In this document: piece after piece, positions 24,993 to 33,705 of the stretch
Layout: each line of letters starts with the position of its first letter
How positions within the stretch are numbered: position 1 is the first letter of the stretch
Source: Anaerolineae bacterium
GTDB lineage: Bacteria; Chloroflexota; Anaerolineae; Aggregatilineales; J027
DNA: 42,405 bases
NCBI GenBank assembly: GCA_021463865.1
Contig: JAJTXY010000036.1
Coordinates: 1-42,405 of the forward strand
Reading direction: 5' to 3'
Position numbers and translations under genes: made by a program
The notes under the pieces: generated by a model
Databases searched by the model: none
What the model was told of the DNA's origin: nothing
Seen by the model: the letters and a program-made list of their open reading frames with translations, nothing else

Positions 24993-25021
24993 AGTGTAGC
25001 AAACTTCAATTACCCTGTAAA
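24993..25021 (-). promoter_or_regulatory. Promoter of tRNA-Pro
   Basis: On the minus strand TTTACA (plus 25021-25016, 5/6), a 17-nt spacer and TACACT (plus 24998-24993, 4/6). The -10 box ends 9 nt before the first tRNA base, the right distance for a short 5' leader. Confidence 0.5.
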
Positions 25022-25045
25022 GGCTTACCTGAAAGAGCGAAGACC

Positions 25046-25702
25046 ATGACGATTGAAACTCAAACCACCTCGCCTGTGACTTTAAGTGACCGGATGCGGA
25101 AGCTAACGGCAGGAATCGTGCAACCCATTGCCGAGTTATTGCACAAATTAGGCGTTAATCCCGATTTTATCACCTTATTGGGACTAATATTAGCCGCCAT
25201 AGCTGCTTATTTCATCACCGACGATCAACTTTTAATTGCGGCAGTTTTGTTGCTTCTCAGCCTACCACTGGACGCGCTCGATGGTGCTGTAGCGCGGATG
25301 CTGCCCGGTCCACGTCCGTTCGGAGCCTTTTTGGATTCTACCCTTGACCGTTATGCGGATGGAGCGCTGTTTGCCGCTCTGGTGATTTATGGCGTGCGGA
25401 AAGACGATGACCTGATCGTGACATTGGCCCTCTTCGCCCTGATCGGCGCTTATCTGGTGAGCTATACACGGGCGCGTGCCGAAGGACTGGGGTTTGAATG
25501 CAAGATTGGCGTGTTCAGCCGCATGGAACGCACCATCGCTCTATTGGCCCTCCTCGCTGTCGGTGAATTTTGGGGTGACGCCGTGACGATTGGCTTGATA
25601 GTCCTAGCTTTTGGTACACAGTTCACCGCACTACAACGATTCTGGCACGTTTGGAATCTTTGCCAAGCGCAAAAAGTTGAGCAGCAAGAAGAAAGTCATT
25701 AG
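25046..25702 (+). CDS. CDP-alcohol phosphatidyltransferase (phosphatidylinositol-phosphate synthase-like)
   Basis: 218 aa integral membrane enzyme of phospholipid synthesis that moves a phosphatidyl group from CDP-diacylglycerol to an alcohol. The family motif DxxDGxxARx8GxxxDxxxD is complete: D76, D79, G80, A83, R84, G93, D97 and D101. About six hydrophobic helices are visible. The SYTRARAEGLGFECKIGVFSRMER segment (in pieces: YTRARAEGLG, GVFSRMER) resembles bacterial and archaeal inositol-phosphate transferases more than PgsA or PssA, so the acceptor is probably an inositol-phosphate-type alcohol, but this is uncertain. It is divergent from tRNA-Pro. Confidence 0.88.
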   Translation: MTIETQTTSPVTLSDRMRKLTAGIVQPIAELLHKLGVNPDFITLLGLILAAIAAYFITDDQLLIAAVLLLLSLPLDALDGAVARMLPGPRPFGAFLDSTLDRYADGALFAALVIYGVRKDDDLIVTLALFALIGAYLVSYTRARAEGLGFECKIGVFSRMERTIALLALLAVGEFWGDAVTIGLIVLAFGTQFTALQRFWHVWNLCQAQKVEQQEESH

Positions 25703-25758
25703 ATAATCCGAAGAGTTCATGAAAAAAGTCCAAATCTGGTCGCATTAAAGCCATCTCA

Positions 25759-25767
25759 TGCTATAAT
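25759..25767 (+). promoter_or_regulatory. Extended -10 promoter upstream of the 78-aa gene
   Basis: TGCTATAAT at 25759-25767 is a perfect extended -10 element (TG-n-TATAAT). No good -35 is seen, which is acceptable for extended -10 promoters. The ATG lies 57 nt downstream. Confidence 0.55.
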
Positions 25768-25823
25768 TCCAAAAAATAGAGATTGTATTAGGCAAGATGT
25801 GACCTTTATCGCGGAGGGCACGT

Positions 25824-26060
25824 ATGGATGTTCAGCAGGTCATGACCGATTATCAAACTACTTATCTGGCATTGTATCGCCGGAACCCAAGTGAACTGAG
25901 CGATCTTGGTAATGATTGGGTTTTGGTGAATGGCGCACGAATGACATCCAAAGAGCTTGCCATGCTAACCACCCAACTGAAGCGTGAACTTGACCAGCAA
26001 ACGGCTAAACGCAGCGTGGTCCAGCGCTTGATGAAGTGGTTTAGCACGGCCAATGCGTAG
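25824..26060 (+). CDS. Small unknown protein, 78 aa
   Basis: A short coding region with a GGAGG ribosome-binding site at 25814-25818, a perfect extended -10 box upstream and a terminator-like hairpin downstream, so it appears to be a monocistronic gene. The protein is hydrophilic: an N-terminal YQTTYLALYRRNP segment, then LGNDWVLVNGARMTSKELAML and a basic helix (LKRELDQQTAKRSVVQRLMKW). No signal peptide or membrane helix. The WVLVNGARMTSKELAMLT part could be a small regulatory or DNA-binding element, but I do not recognise a family. Confidence 0.7.
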   Translation: MDVQQVMTDYQTTYLALYRRNPSELSDLGNDWVLVNGARMTSKELAMLTTQLKRELDQQTAKRSVVQRLMKWFSTANA

Positions 26061-26089
26061 GTGACTCCCATATTTGCAGCAGCTACTGT

Positions 26090-26117
26090 GGGGCAGGCGA
26101 TAGCGTCTTGCCCCTTT
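26090..26117 (+). terminator. Terminator after the 78-aa gene
   Basis: GGGGCAGG (26090-26097) pairs with TCTTGCCCC (within 26106-26114) through about eight pairs including one G-U, followed by only three T before AAA. Its position 30 nt after the stop supports a terminator, though the U-tract is short. Confidence 0.45.
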
Positions 26118-26210
26118 AAAGCCCCCCTTTCATGATTGACCTTCCCCTATTTTCCAAATCGGCGTTATAAAATAGAAACAATTTTTGTACGTCCTTTGGA
26201 GATTTCCCTT

Positions 26211-28166
26211 ATGGATAAACATTGGTTACATCAACAATCTGCCCTGACCTATGATCGCTTGCTGCCCTCCATTCAGCAGGCAATCTACACCCTTTCCGAC
26301 AAACAACAGCGCGTTTTTCTGGATCGCCTGCGAAGCCGTTTACCCGCCATCTTGGAACTGCTCATCCAGCTTTATGGACAACAATACGATTTTTTCTATC
26401 ATCTGGAACAAATATTGCTGACCGCCGCAAGATATTATGTCGAGCGCCCCAATGATCTAAAACGGCTTGATGCGGAGCGACTCAAAAATCCTAATTGGTT
26501 TCACAGTGAACAGATGGTAGGCGGGGTATGTTATGTAGATTTATTCGCCGGAGACCTCGCAGGCATCCGCAGCAAAATTCCCTATTTCAAGGAGTTGGGT
26601 CTTACCTATCTCCATTTGATGCCTTTGTTCCGCTGCCCCGAAAAAAATAATGATGGGGGCTATGCCGTCAGCAGTTTTCGTGAAGTAGACCCCAAGCTAG
26701 GTACAATGGCAGAATTGGCAGAGTTGGCGCACGAATTCCGCAAGCATGGGATCAGCTTGGTGCTTGATTTTGTGTTTAATCACACCTCGGACGAGCACGA
26801 ATGGGCATTAAAAGCCCTCACTGGTGACCCGTACTATCAAAATTACTATTTGATGTTCCCAGACCGTACCCTGCCTGATTTATATGAACGCAATCTGCGT
26901 GAAATCTTCCCAGAACAAGCACCGGGGAGTTATACCTATCGGCCCGAAATCGAAAAATGGGTGTGGACAACATTTAATACCTTCCAGTGGGATTTGAACT
27001 ATCGCAACCCCGTCGTTTTCCGAGAGATGCTGGGTGAGATGATGTTTTTAGCCAATCAAGGCGTGGAAATTCTGCGCTTGGATGCGGTGGCGTTTACATG
27101 GAAGGAGATGGGAACAACCTGCGAAAATCTGCCGCAAGCCCATATGCTTATCCAAGCGTTCTACGCACTAATGCAAATCGCTGCCCCAGCAATGGAATTT
27201 AAATCGGAGGCCATTGTCCACCCCGATGATGTGGCAAAATATTTTGGAACAGGCGATTTTGTGGGGCAGGAATGTCGTATTTCCTACCACCCCCTGTTGA
27301 TGGTGCTGCTGTGGGATGCGTTGGCAACCCGCAAGGTGAATATGCTGAATTATGCGCTGGCAAAACGCTTTGCAATCCCGGCTGGCTGTGCATGGGTCAA
27401 TTATGTGCGGGTACATGACGACATTGGCTGGGGCTTTGCCGATGAAGACGCGGCGCAATTGGGGATGAATGGCTATGACCACCGCCGATTTTTGAATGCG
27501 TTTTATATGGGTCAATTTGAGGGCAGTTTTGCACGCGGCCTACCTTTTAATTACAACCCCCGTACCGGCGACTGTCGAATTAGCGGTATGGCGGCTTCGC
27601 TGTGTGGAATTGAGACGGCTCTTGATGAGAACGATGAAGTCAGCCTCGACCTTGCGATCCGACGACTGCTGCTCATTCATAGTGTGATTATCAGCATTGG
27701 TGGCATTCCGCTGATTTATCTCAATGATGAAATTGGCATGATTAACGACTATAGTTATGAAAACGACCCCTTTAAGGCGCTAGATAATCGCTGGGTGCAT
27801 CGTCCCAAAGCCGATTGGAAACAGCGCGAAAAACGTCATGTGGCTGGAACACTGGAAGAACGGATTTATTCCCGCTTTTTGCAGATGATTCAACTGCGAA
27901 AATCCTTGCCATCGTTGGGTGGGGGCAAAATGAAATTAGTCTATACCGATAACCCGCATGTCATGGGGTATTTACGGGGGGTAGACACAGCCCAACGGGT
28001 GCTGGTATTAGCTAATTTTAGTGAACACCCACAGACCCTCACCTCTAACCTCTTAGCAGCAAACAGTGTCAGCCGTAATGTGGTGGACTTGATTAGCGGG
28101 GAAGTGCCGTCCAGTGACATCACCCTCGCGCCCTATCAATTCATGTGGATAGCCAAACGAAACTGA
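26211..28166 (+). CDS. Amylosucrase (GH13 subfamily 4)
   Basis: 651 aa. GH13 enzyme that makes alpha-1,4-glucan from sucrose, releasing fructose. The helical N-terminal domain (1-90) precedes the (beta/alpha)8 barrel. Key residues: nucleophile D291 in LRLDAVAF, acid/base E333 in FKSEAIVHP (the amylosucrase-type motif), and the HDDIGW segment with D403. PLFRCPEKNNDGGYAV and the LDFVFNHTSDEHEW region are standard. The start is ATG 26211 with TTTGGAG about 10 nt upstream; the longer frame from TTG 26136 lies in the untranslated region. Possible roles are glucan storage or sucrose use. No transporter or phosphorylase is adjacent. Confidence 0.93.
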   Translation: MDKHWLHQQSALTYDRLLPSIQQAIYTLSDKQQRVFLDRLRSRLPAILELLIQLYGQQYDFFYHLEQILLTAARYYVERPNDLKRLDAERLKNPNWFHSEQMVGGVCYVDLFAGDLAGIRSKIPYFKELGLTYLHLMPLFRCPEKNNDGGYAVSSFREVDPKLGTMAELAELAHEFRKHGISLVLDFVFNHTSDEHEWALKALTGDPYYQNYYLMFPDRTLPDLYERNLREIFPEQAPGSYTYRPEIEKWVWTTFNTFQWDLNYRNPVVFREMLGEMMFLANQGVEILRLDAVAFTWKEMGTTCENLPQAHMLIQAFYALMQIAAPAMEFKSEAIVHPDDVAKYFGTGDFVGQECRISYHPLLMVLLWDALATRKVNMLNYALAKRFAIPAGCAWVNYVRVHDDIGWGFADEDAAQLGMNGYDHRRFLNAFYMGQFEGSFARGLPFNYNPRTGDCRISGMAASLCGIETALDENDEVSLDLAIRRLLLIHSVIISIGGIPLIYLNDEIGMINDYSYENDPFKALDNRWVHRPKADWKQREKRHVAGTLEERIYSRFLQMIQLRKSLPSLGGGKMKLVYTDNPHVMGYLRGVDTAQRVLVLANFSEHPQTLTSNLLAANSVSRNVVDLISGEVPSSDITLAPYQFMWIAKRN

Positions 28167-28294
28167 CGCATCACCGTCTAGTCAACCGCGTATCCGCCAC
28201 TGGTTCCAGCCGACCCTCTAGCCTGACAGCCTGTTGTCCTGTACAATGCGGCAGTCTTGTTAGGAGTCGTATTGGTTAATGGAGTCTTGCCGTC

Positions 28295-29971
28295 ATGGGT
28301 TTAAAACAGGAAGCGATGACACCTATTGCAGAAAATGTCCTTGACGGCAATTCCACAACTGCACCTGTTAACCTACCCAGTTCCGATACATCTCACGAAA
28401 CCTCCAGTGTTGCGCGTGCGACTGGATTGATTGCACTCGGCAACATCAGCAGTCGGGTGTTGGGACTGGCCCGCGAGATGATTCTGTCCTATTTGTTTGG
28501 GGCAGGTTCCGCTGTAGACGCTTTTAAAATTGCCATCATCGTGCCGCGTAGTTTGTACGACCTGCTGATTGGTGGACATGTCAATTCGGCCCTTGTACCA
28601 GTCCTCAGCGACTATGCCGGACGTGAAAATCGGCGCGAGTTATGGGAACTGGTCAATTTGTTGTTGGGCCTTGTGACCGTTGCCCTGCTGATTATGATTC
28701 TCGGCCTCGAAATTCTAGCCCCCTTGATTATCCGATTGGTCGGCGGGGAAGCCTCCGATCAAACCATACGTACAGCAACCAATTTGCTGCGTGTAACCGC
28801 CCCGGCCCTGCTATTTTTGAGCCTATTCGCTGTGGTGTCGGGGATGCTGTATGGCCTGAAACGTTTTCGGTTGCCTGCCTTTGCTGCGACGGTCTTTAAT
28901 GGCACGATTGTGGCTTCGACCATTATTTTTGAGCGTCAACTGGGGATTACCGCTGCTGCGCTCGGATGGTTGATCGGGGCAGTGGTGCAGCTTGCCATTC
29001 AATACCCCGATTTACGGGATGCCCCGCTGCGGCCTAAATTACGTGGGGCATTGTCGCATCCGGGGGTACGCACCATTGGCCTGTTGTATATCCCGGTGTT
29101 AGCCTCGCTAGGACTAGATGTGCTAATTAACCGCCCCTTTAGCTATAACCTTGCCTCACGGACAGGCGAGGGCAATATTTCTTATATGGATTGGGCGACC
29201 ACCCTCATTCAATTTCCACATGGCTTGGTGGCAACCGCCATCTCCATTGCCGTATTGCCAACCCTCTCGCAGCAAGCAGCACGCGCTATCAATGAAGGTC
29301 TGGACGCCTTTAAAAACACATTGGGGTTCGGGTTACGCCTCGCCATCACCCTAATTTTGCCTGCCACATTTGGCTTATTTGTGTTGGCAACCCCGGTGGT
29401 AGCGCTGTTGTTTCAACATGGGGCATTTACCGCCAGCGATACCGACGCGACTTCGTTAGCTCTGCGTCTATATCTGATTGGGCTACCATTCGCCGCAATA
29501 GACCTACTGCTGGTCTTTGCCTTCTATGCGCAACAGGATACTCTAACCCCGGCCCTGATCGGTCTGGTGAGTTTAATTGCCTATATGGTCACGGCCTTGT
29601 TACTATTAGATCAATATAGTTTTTACAGTTTGATGATCGCCGATTCGGTCAAACACATGGTGCATACTAGCATCTCATGGTGGTTACTGCGGCGGCGTAT
29701 CAGGGGGTTGCATGGACAGCATCTGTTCCGCACTACGAGTCGCGCATTGGTGGCGGCAGGCATTATGGCACTGTGCAGCTTTGTTGTATTTTGGGGCATG
29801 GAAAAAATCATCGGCAGTGGCACTGTCTTTCACGAGTTATTATTGGTAGTAGGGCCGGGAACAGTTGGGATTCTGGTCTTTATCGCAGTCGGTTATCTAG
29901 GGGGATTGCAAGAACTGCGTTGGTTTATGCAGTTTGCGGGTCGGCGTCTAAAGCGAACCCAAGCAGGCTGA
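28295..29971 (+). CDS. murJ: MurJ/MviN-family lipid II flippase
   Basis: 558 aa with about 14 predicted membrane helices. MurJ moves the peptidoglycan precursor lipid II across the inner membrane. The N-terminal signature [19 protein letters not shown] matches the MVF family, and [13 protein letters not shown] is the region around TM7 (seen as [13 protein letters not shown]). The first 40 residues are Thr/Ser-rich and hydrophilic, longer than usual. ATG 28295 is the start; an in-frame ATG also occurs at 28316. A TACAAT box lies at 28242-28247 without a matching -35. Confidence 0.88.
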   Translation: MGLKQEAMTPIAENVLDGNSTTAPVNLPSSDTSHETSSVARATGLIALGNISSRVLGLAREMILSYLFGAGSAVDAFKIAIIVPRSLYDLLIGGHVNSALVPVLSDYAGRENRRELWELVNLLLGLVTVALLIMILGLEILAPLIIRLVGGEASDQTIRTATNLLRVTAPALLFLSLFAVVSGMLYGLKRFRLPAFAATVFNGTIVASTIIFERQLGITAAALGWLIGAVVQLAIQYPDLRDAPLRPKLRGALSHPGVRTIGLLYIPVLASLGLDVLINRPFSYNLASRTGEGNISYMDWATTLIQFPHGLVATAISIAVLPTLSQQAARAINEGLDAFKNTLGFGLRLAITLILPATFGLFVLATPVVALLFQHGAFTASDTDATSLALRLYLIGLPFAAIDLLLVFAFYAQQDTLTPALIGLVSLIAYMVTALLLLDQYSFYSLMIADSVKHMVHTSISWWLLRRRIRGLHGQHLFRTTSRALVAAGIMALCSFVVFWGMEKIIGSGTVFHELLLVVGPGTVGILVFIAVGYLGGLQELRWFMQFAGRRLKRTQAG

Positions 29972-30006
29972 CGCTATTTAGTTTTTTTATTTTAGGAGGG
30001 ATTTTT

Positions 30007-30771
30007 GTGGACATTCAATCAGTGATTGCATTAGTAACGGGCGGCGCATCCGGTCTGGGGGAAGCGTGTGTGCGGCGTTTTATCGGTGCGGGGGGCAAGG
30101 CTGTGATTGCGGACGTGAATTATGAACGAGCCGAGGCCATCGCCAAAGAATTGGGCAGTGCGGCGCGGGCAGTCAAAACTGATGTCACCAGTGAAGACGA
30201 CATTTTGAATGCGATTGAAGTCGCCAAAGAATTAGGTGGGATCACGGTTGCGGTCAACTGTGCCGGAATTGCTACTGCTGAACGTGCCGTTGGTAAAGAA
30301 GGCCCATTGGCCCTCGCCAAATTTGAACGGGTCATCCGTGTTAACCTGATCGGCACCTTCAATGTCATTCGGCTGGCAGGCGCAATCATGATGGAAAATA
30401 TTCCGAATGCAGCAGGGGAACGCGGGGTCATTATCAACACGGCTTCCGTCGCGGCCTTTGATGGTCAAATCGGCCAAGCGGCCTACTCTGCCTCAAAAGG
30501 TGGGGTGGTTGGCATGACACTACCGATTGCACGGGAATTTGCGCGGGCGGGGATTCGGGTCTGCACGATTGCCCCCGGCATTTTTGACACGCCGATGATG
30601 GCGGGTTTGCCCGAAGCTGCCCGTACCTCGCTTGGTCAGCAAGTGCCATTCCCGCCGCGTTTGGGCCGCCCCGAAGAATATGCCCATCTCGCACAGGCCA
30701 TCATCGAAAATGAAATGCTGAATGGCGAAGTCATCCGCTTAGATGGCGCGATTCGTATGGCTCCCAAATAA
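30007..30771 (+). CDS. SDR, 3-hydroxyacyl-CoA dehydrogenase type 2 (HSD10)-like
   Basis: 254 aa short-chain dehydrogenase, starting at GTG 30007 with AGGAGGG 6 nt upstream. The nucleotide-binding motif is TGGASGLG (11-18) and D36 suggests NAD+. The active site has S147, Y160 and K164 (YSASK). The long loop [19 protein letters not shown] and the [12 protein letters not shown]-terminal region are features of the HSD10-type 3-hydroxyacyl-CoA dehydrogenase. It lies 35 nt after murJ and 67 nt before the racemase-like gene, suggesting a role in acyl-CoA oxidation. Confidence 0.85.
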   Translation: MDIQSVIALVTGGASGLGEACVRRFIGAGGKAVIADVNYERAEAIAKELGSAARAVKTDVTSEDDILNAIEVAKELGGITVAVNCAGIATAERAVGKEGPLALAKFERVIRVNLIGTFNVIRLAGAIMMENIPNAAGERGVIINTASVAAFDGQIGQAAYSASKGGVVGMTLPIAREFARAGIRVCTIAPGIFDTPMMAGLPEAARTSLGQQVPFPPRLGRPEEYAHLAQAIIENEMLNGEVIRLDGAIRMAPK

Positions 30772-30838
30772 ATCATCCACTTAAAAATTGGGGTGAGTTT
30801 CTCAACTTGCCCCCTTTCCCCCAAAATAGGCGTTTTTT

Positions 30839-32014
30839 ATGACTGGCCCATTGACCTCGCTCAAAATTTTAGATTTTTCGACCCTGCTTCCCGGCCCTTT
30901 TGCCACCATGTTTTTAGGGGATATGGGAGCCGACATCATTCGTGTCGAAGCACCCAATCGCCCCGACATATTACGCGAAACCCCGCCGATGGTAGGCAAA
31001 CATTCGGCTGCCCATGCCACACTGAACCGCAACAAACGCTCACTAGCGCTCAATCTGAAACACCCCGATGCGCCACCCCTCATCCAAAAATTGGTGCAAA
31101 CCCATGACATTGTAGTGGAGCAATTTCGCCCCGGCGTCATGGACCGTCTGGGGATAGGCTACACTGCGTTAAAAGAAGCCAATCCCCACCTGATTTATTG
31201 TGCAATTACGGGTTATGGGCAGACCGGGCCATTTCGGGATCGAGCAGGGCATGACAACAATTATCTGGCACTGTCGGGCCTCATGAGCCATTCGGGGCGG
31301 ATGGACACCGGGCCATTTCCACAGGGAACGCAAATCGCGGATATTGGCGGCGGCTCGTATGGTGCAATTGTAGCGATTCTAGGTGCGGTCATTCATCGCC
31401 TACATACGGGTGTGGGGCAATTTTTGGATGTCTCAATGCTGGATGGAGCGATTGCGTGGAATGCACTGGCAGGAGCGAATTTTTTAGGTGGAGGTGAACT
31501 ACCGACCTATGAAAGTTGGCTGCTGAATGGTGGCACACATTACGGGTATTATCGTACAGCCGATGGACGCTATCTGTCTGTCAGTGCCCTAGAGCCACAG
31601 TTCTGGCAGGGATTTTGCAGGGCGATTGGACGGCCCGACCTTATTCCCCGCTATACCCATGCAGGGCCAGAGATGCGTCAGGTACGCGATGAAATTGCGG
31701 CAGTCATCCTTACGAAAACGGTAGATGAGTGGATGTTGATATTTGATCCATTGGATGTCTGCGTCGAATCCGTCCTAAATCTGGCCGAGATGACCGAGCA
31801 TCCACAGGTGCAGGCACGGGAAATGCTTATCGAAGTGCCAGACGAGAATGGCCCAATCCGCCAAATTGCCCACCCCATTAGGTATTCAGCCACACCACCA
31901 GACTATCACTTCAGTGGGGCAACGTTAGGCCAGCATACTGCCGAAATCTTGGGTGAGATGGGTTATTCAAAAGCCGAGATTGAGCAAATGAAAATGGATG
32001 GCTTGTTCGGTTGA
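30839..32014 (+). CDS. Alpha-methylacyl-CoA racemase-like (CoA-transferase family III fold)
   Basis: 391 aa. The CaiB/BaiF fold starts LKILDFSTLLPGPFATMFLGD (in pieces: ILDFSTLLPGP, LGDMGADIIRVE). Unlike formyl-CoA transferases it has AGHDNNYLALSG with H138, and D168 in IADIGGGS; the 30-residue spacing equals H126/D156 of the mycobacterial racemase MCR, so racemase activity on 2-methylacyl-CoA is favoured. With the HSD10-like dehydrogenase upstream this suggests branched-chain acyl-CoA breakdown. A GGGG/CCCC hairpin with an inner TGAG-TTT-CTCA stem (30790-30814) lies in the 67-nt gap before it. Its stop at 32012-32014 abuts the stop of the converging SDR. Confidence 0.88.
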   Translation: MTGPLTSLKILDFSTLLPGPFATMFLGDMGADIIRVEAPNRPDILRETPPMVGKHSAAHATLNRNKRSLALNLKHPDAPPLIQKLVQTHDIVVEQFRPGVMDRLGIGYTALKEANPHLIYCAITGYGQTGPFRDRAGHDNNYLALSGLMSHSGRMDTGPFPQGTQIADIGGGSYGAIVAILGAVIHRLHTGVGQFLDVSMLDGAIAWNALAGANFLGGGELPTYESWLLNGGTHYGYYRTADGRYLSVSALEPQFWQGFCRAIGRPDLIPRYTHAGPEMRQVRDEIAAVILTKTVDEWMLIFDPLDVCVESVLNLAEMTEHPQVQAREMLIEVPDENGPIRQIAHPIRYSATPPDYHFSGATLGQHTAEILGEMGYSKAEIEQMKMDGLFG

Positions 32015-32779
32015 TTATTGGGCCGTCCAACCACCATCTACCAACAGAATCGTTCCTGTGACAAGGGCCGCTGCTGGAGACGCCAGATAAATTACCGCGC
32101 CTGCCACGTCGGTAATTGTACCTACCTGACCGCTTGGAATACGTGCCACAACCCCTGCTCGATATTCGGGATTGTCCAACCGTTCTGCTGTGCCGGGGGT
32201 ATAAATGAAGGTCGGGCCAACCGCGTTGACCGTCACGCCACGCGCCGACCACTCAAGAGCCAAGACACGAGTCAGTTGATTAACGCCGCCTTTGGAAGTG
32301 CAGTACACGGCATGATCCCGGATGCCAACTACACTGGCCTGCGAACTCATGTTGATGATGCGTCCATAGCCATTAGGCAGCATCAATCGTCCAGCCGCTT
32401 GGCAGCAGAAAAACAATCCTTTGAGATTGACATTCATCATGTCGTCCCAATCAGCCTCAGTGACATCCACAGCGGCTTGATTTGCGCCTAATCCGGCATT
32501 GTTGACCACGATGTCGAGTTTGCCAAAATGGGCCACCACACGCTCAAAAGCAGGCTGAATTTGGGCGACCTCCCGCACGTCCAATTCGAGTGGGTAAGCG
32601 ATACCCCCTTCCTCCTCGATCTCCCATGCCAGTTTTTGCAGAGCAGGCAGATCACGGGCAGCAACGGCGACTTTTGCCCCAGCATGGGCTAATGCTTTTG
32701 CCAAGCCATAACCAATGCCTTTGCTCGCTCCGGTGACAATTGCCACTTGGTCGGTCAAGTCGAAACGGGGATAGTCCAT
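32015..32779 (-). CDS. SDR family oxidoreductase
   Basis: 254 aa classical SDR. TGASKGIG at 17-24, NNAG at 93-96, catalytic S146, Y159 and K163 (YCTSK). The C-terminal GTILLVDGGW is the family end. AR at 41-42 after the second strand suggests NADP(H) preference, though not firmly. It is similar in style to gluconate/2-deoxygluconate dehydrogenases; substrate unknown. It is the last gene of the ten-gene minus-strand operon, starting 3 nt after the ParB-like gene, whose last codons supply the AGGAGC ribosome-binding site. Confidence 0.88.
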   Translation of the reverse strand: MDYPRFDLTDQVAIVTGASKGIGYGLAKALAHAGAKVAVAARDLPALQKLAWEIEEEGGIAYPLELDVREVAQIQPAFERVVAHFGKLDIVVNNAGLGANQAAVDVTEADWDDMMNVNLKGLFFCCQAAGRLMLPNGYGRIINMSSQASVVGIRDHAVYCTSKGGVNQLTRVLALEWSARGVTVNAVGPTFIYTPGTAERLDNPEYRAGVVARIPSGQVGTITDVAGAVIYLASPAAALVTGTILLVDGGWTAQ

Positions 32780-32782
32780 TTT

Positions 32783-33688
32783 TTATGCTCCTAGCCGGAC
32801 ACGCAGCCTATAAATGAGACCTCGTAAGCCCTTGCGTTTGTGTGTTTCGGAAAAATCAAATGCGGCGTCCTGTACCATCACTTTGCCGCCATAACATTCA
32901 CGCAGGTCACGCTGATGTTGGCTTATCCAAACATAAAAGTCAGCCGGGGTACGACGCGGAAACTGATCAAAGACCCCTGTTTTCTCGAGAATGCCAATGG
33001 TGGTTTCATACACCATGTCATACCATGCGACGACGGCCTCCTCATAGGGGATAGGCTGCTCATCTATCCGCGATAGCACTTGTTGATAGCGGCTGATCTG
33101 GCCCAAGAGTTCGGTATAGCCGCCGGGAAGGGTCAAGTAGATACCATGATCGGGACAAAGGGTATCCAATTGGGTGTGCTGCAAAAAGACCTCGCGTTCA
33201 CTTTCCATTAGCACCCGTTCCACCGAGTCCTTGCCACCCGTCAGGGGCAGCACTGCCGGATATTCCCAAACATAGGCCTCAATATCGTGGATTTTTAGCT
33301 GACGTGCCACTGACACCCGATGATTACCATCGCGTACAAAATACAGATTGCCGACCTTAAACAGTTCGATAGGCGGCAGCCCACGACTGGAAGGATTCAG
33401 GTACATTATCGCCACTGCCTGCCAGCGTTCCTGCATCGCTTTTTTACGCGGCAAAAACGCACGGTTGAAATCGTTATAGCGGCCCACGCTCCCTACGATT
33501 TTTTCGAGCGGGACGACCTGTACGCCGCGATAGATGGAACTGGTGAGATGAAGACGATGTGAAATCTCATTGAAATCTAAGAGGTCTACCTGTCGTCCTT
33601 GCAAAGTGCGGAGCAGGTTGCCCCAATAAGCCTTACGATAGGCTTGATCCCATTCTTGACGGGCTTGTTGTCGGTATGGGGGTTGCAT
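32783..33688 (-). CDS. ParB/sulfiredoxin-like fold protein of unknown function
   Basis: 301 aa from ATG 33688 (AGGAAG 10 nt upstream); the TTG at 33697 is too close to that site. Residues about 115-130 contain FVRDGNHRVSVAR, the hallmark GxHR loop of the ParB/Srx superfamily, preceded by PPIELFKVGNLYF. The remainder (PADFYVWISQHQRDL and a basic C-terminal tail) is predicted helical and unknown to me. No helix-turn-helix of classic ParB is evident, and no parA is nearby. A DUF4032-like relationship is possible. It is located between two SDR genes in an operon. Confidence 0.6.
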   Translation of the reverse strand: MQPPYRQQARQEWDQAYRKAYWGNLLRTLQGRQVDLLDFNEISHRLHLTSSIYRGVQVVPLEKIVGSVGRYNDFNRAFLPRKKAMQERWQAVAIMYLNPSSRGLPPIELFKVGNLYFVRDGNHRVSVARQLKIHDIEAYVWEYPAVLPLTGGKDSVERVLMESEREVFLQHTQLDTLCPDHGIYLTLPGGYTELLGQISRYQQVLSRIDEQPIPYEEAVVAWYDMVYETTIGILEKTGVFDQFPRRTPADFYVWISQHQRDLRECYGGKVMVQDAAFDFSETHKRKGLRGLIYRLRVRLGA

Positions 33689-33705
33689 GAAAATCAAACT
33701 TCCTA

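Noticed and set aside
26136-26210. Upstream extension of amylosucrase from TTG 26136
   Set aside because: It would add 25 residues unlike the family's N-terminus, and ATG 26211 has its own ribosome-binding site.
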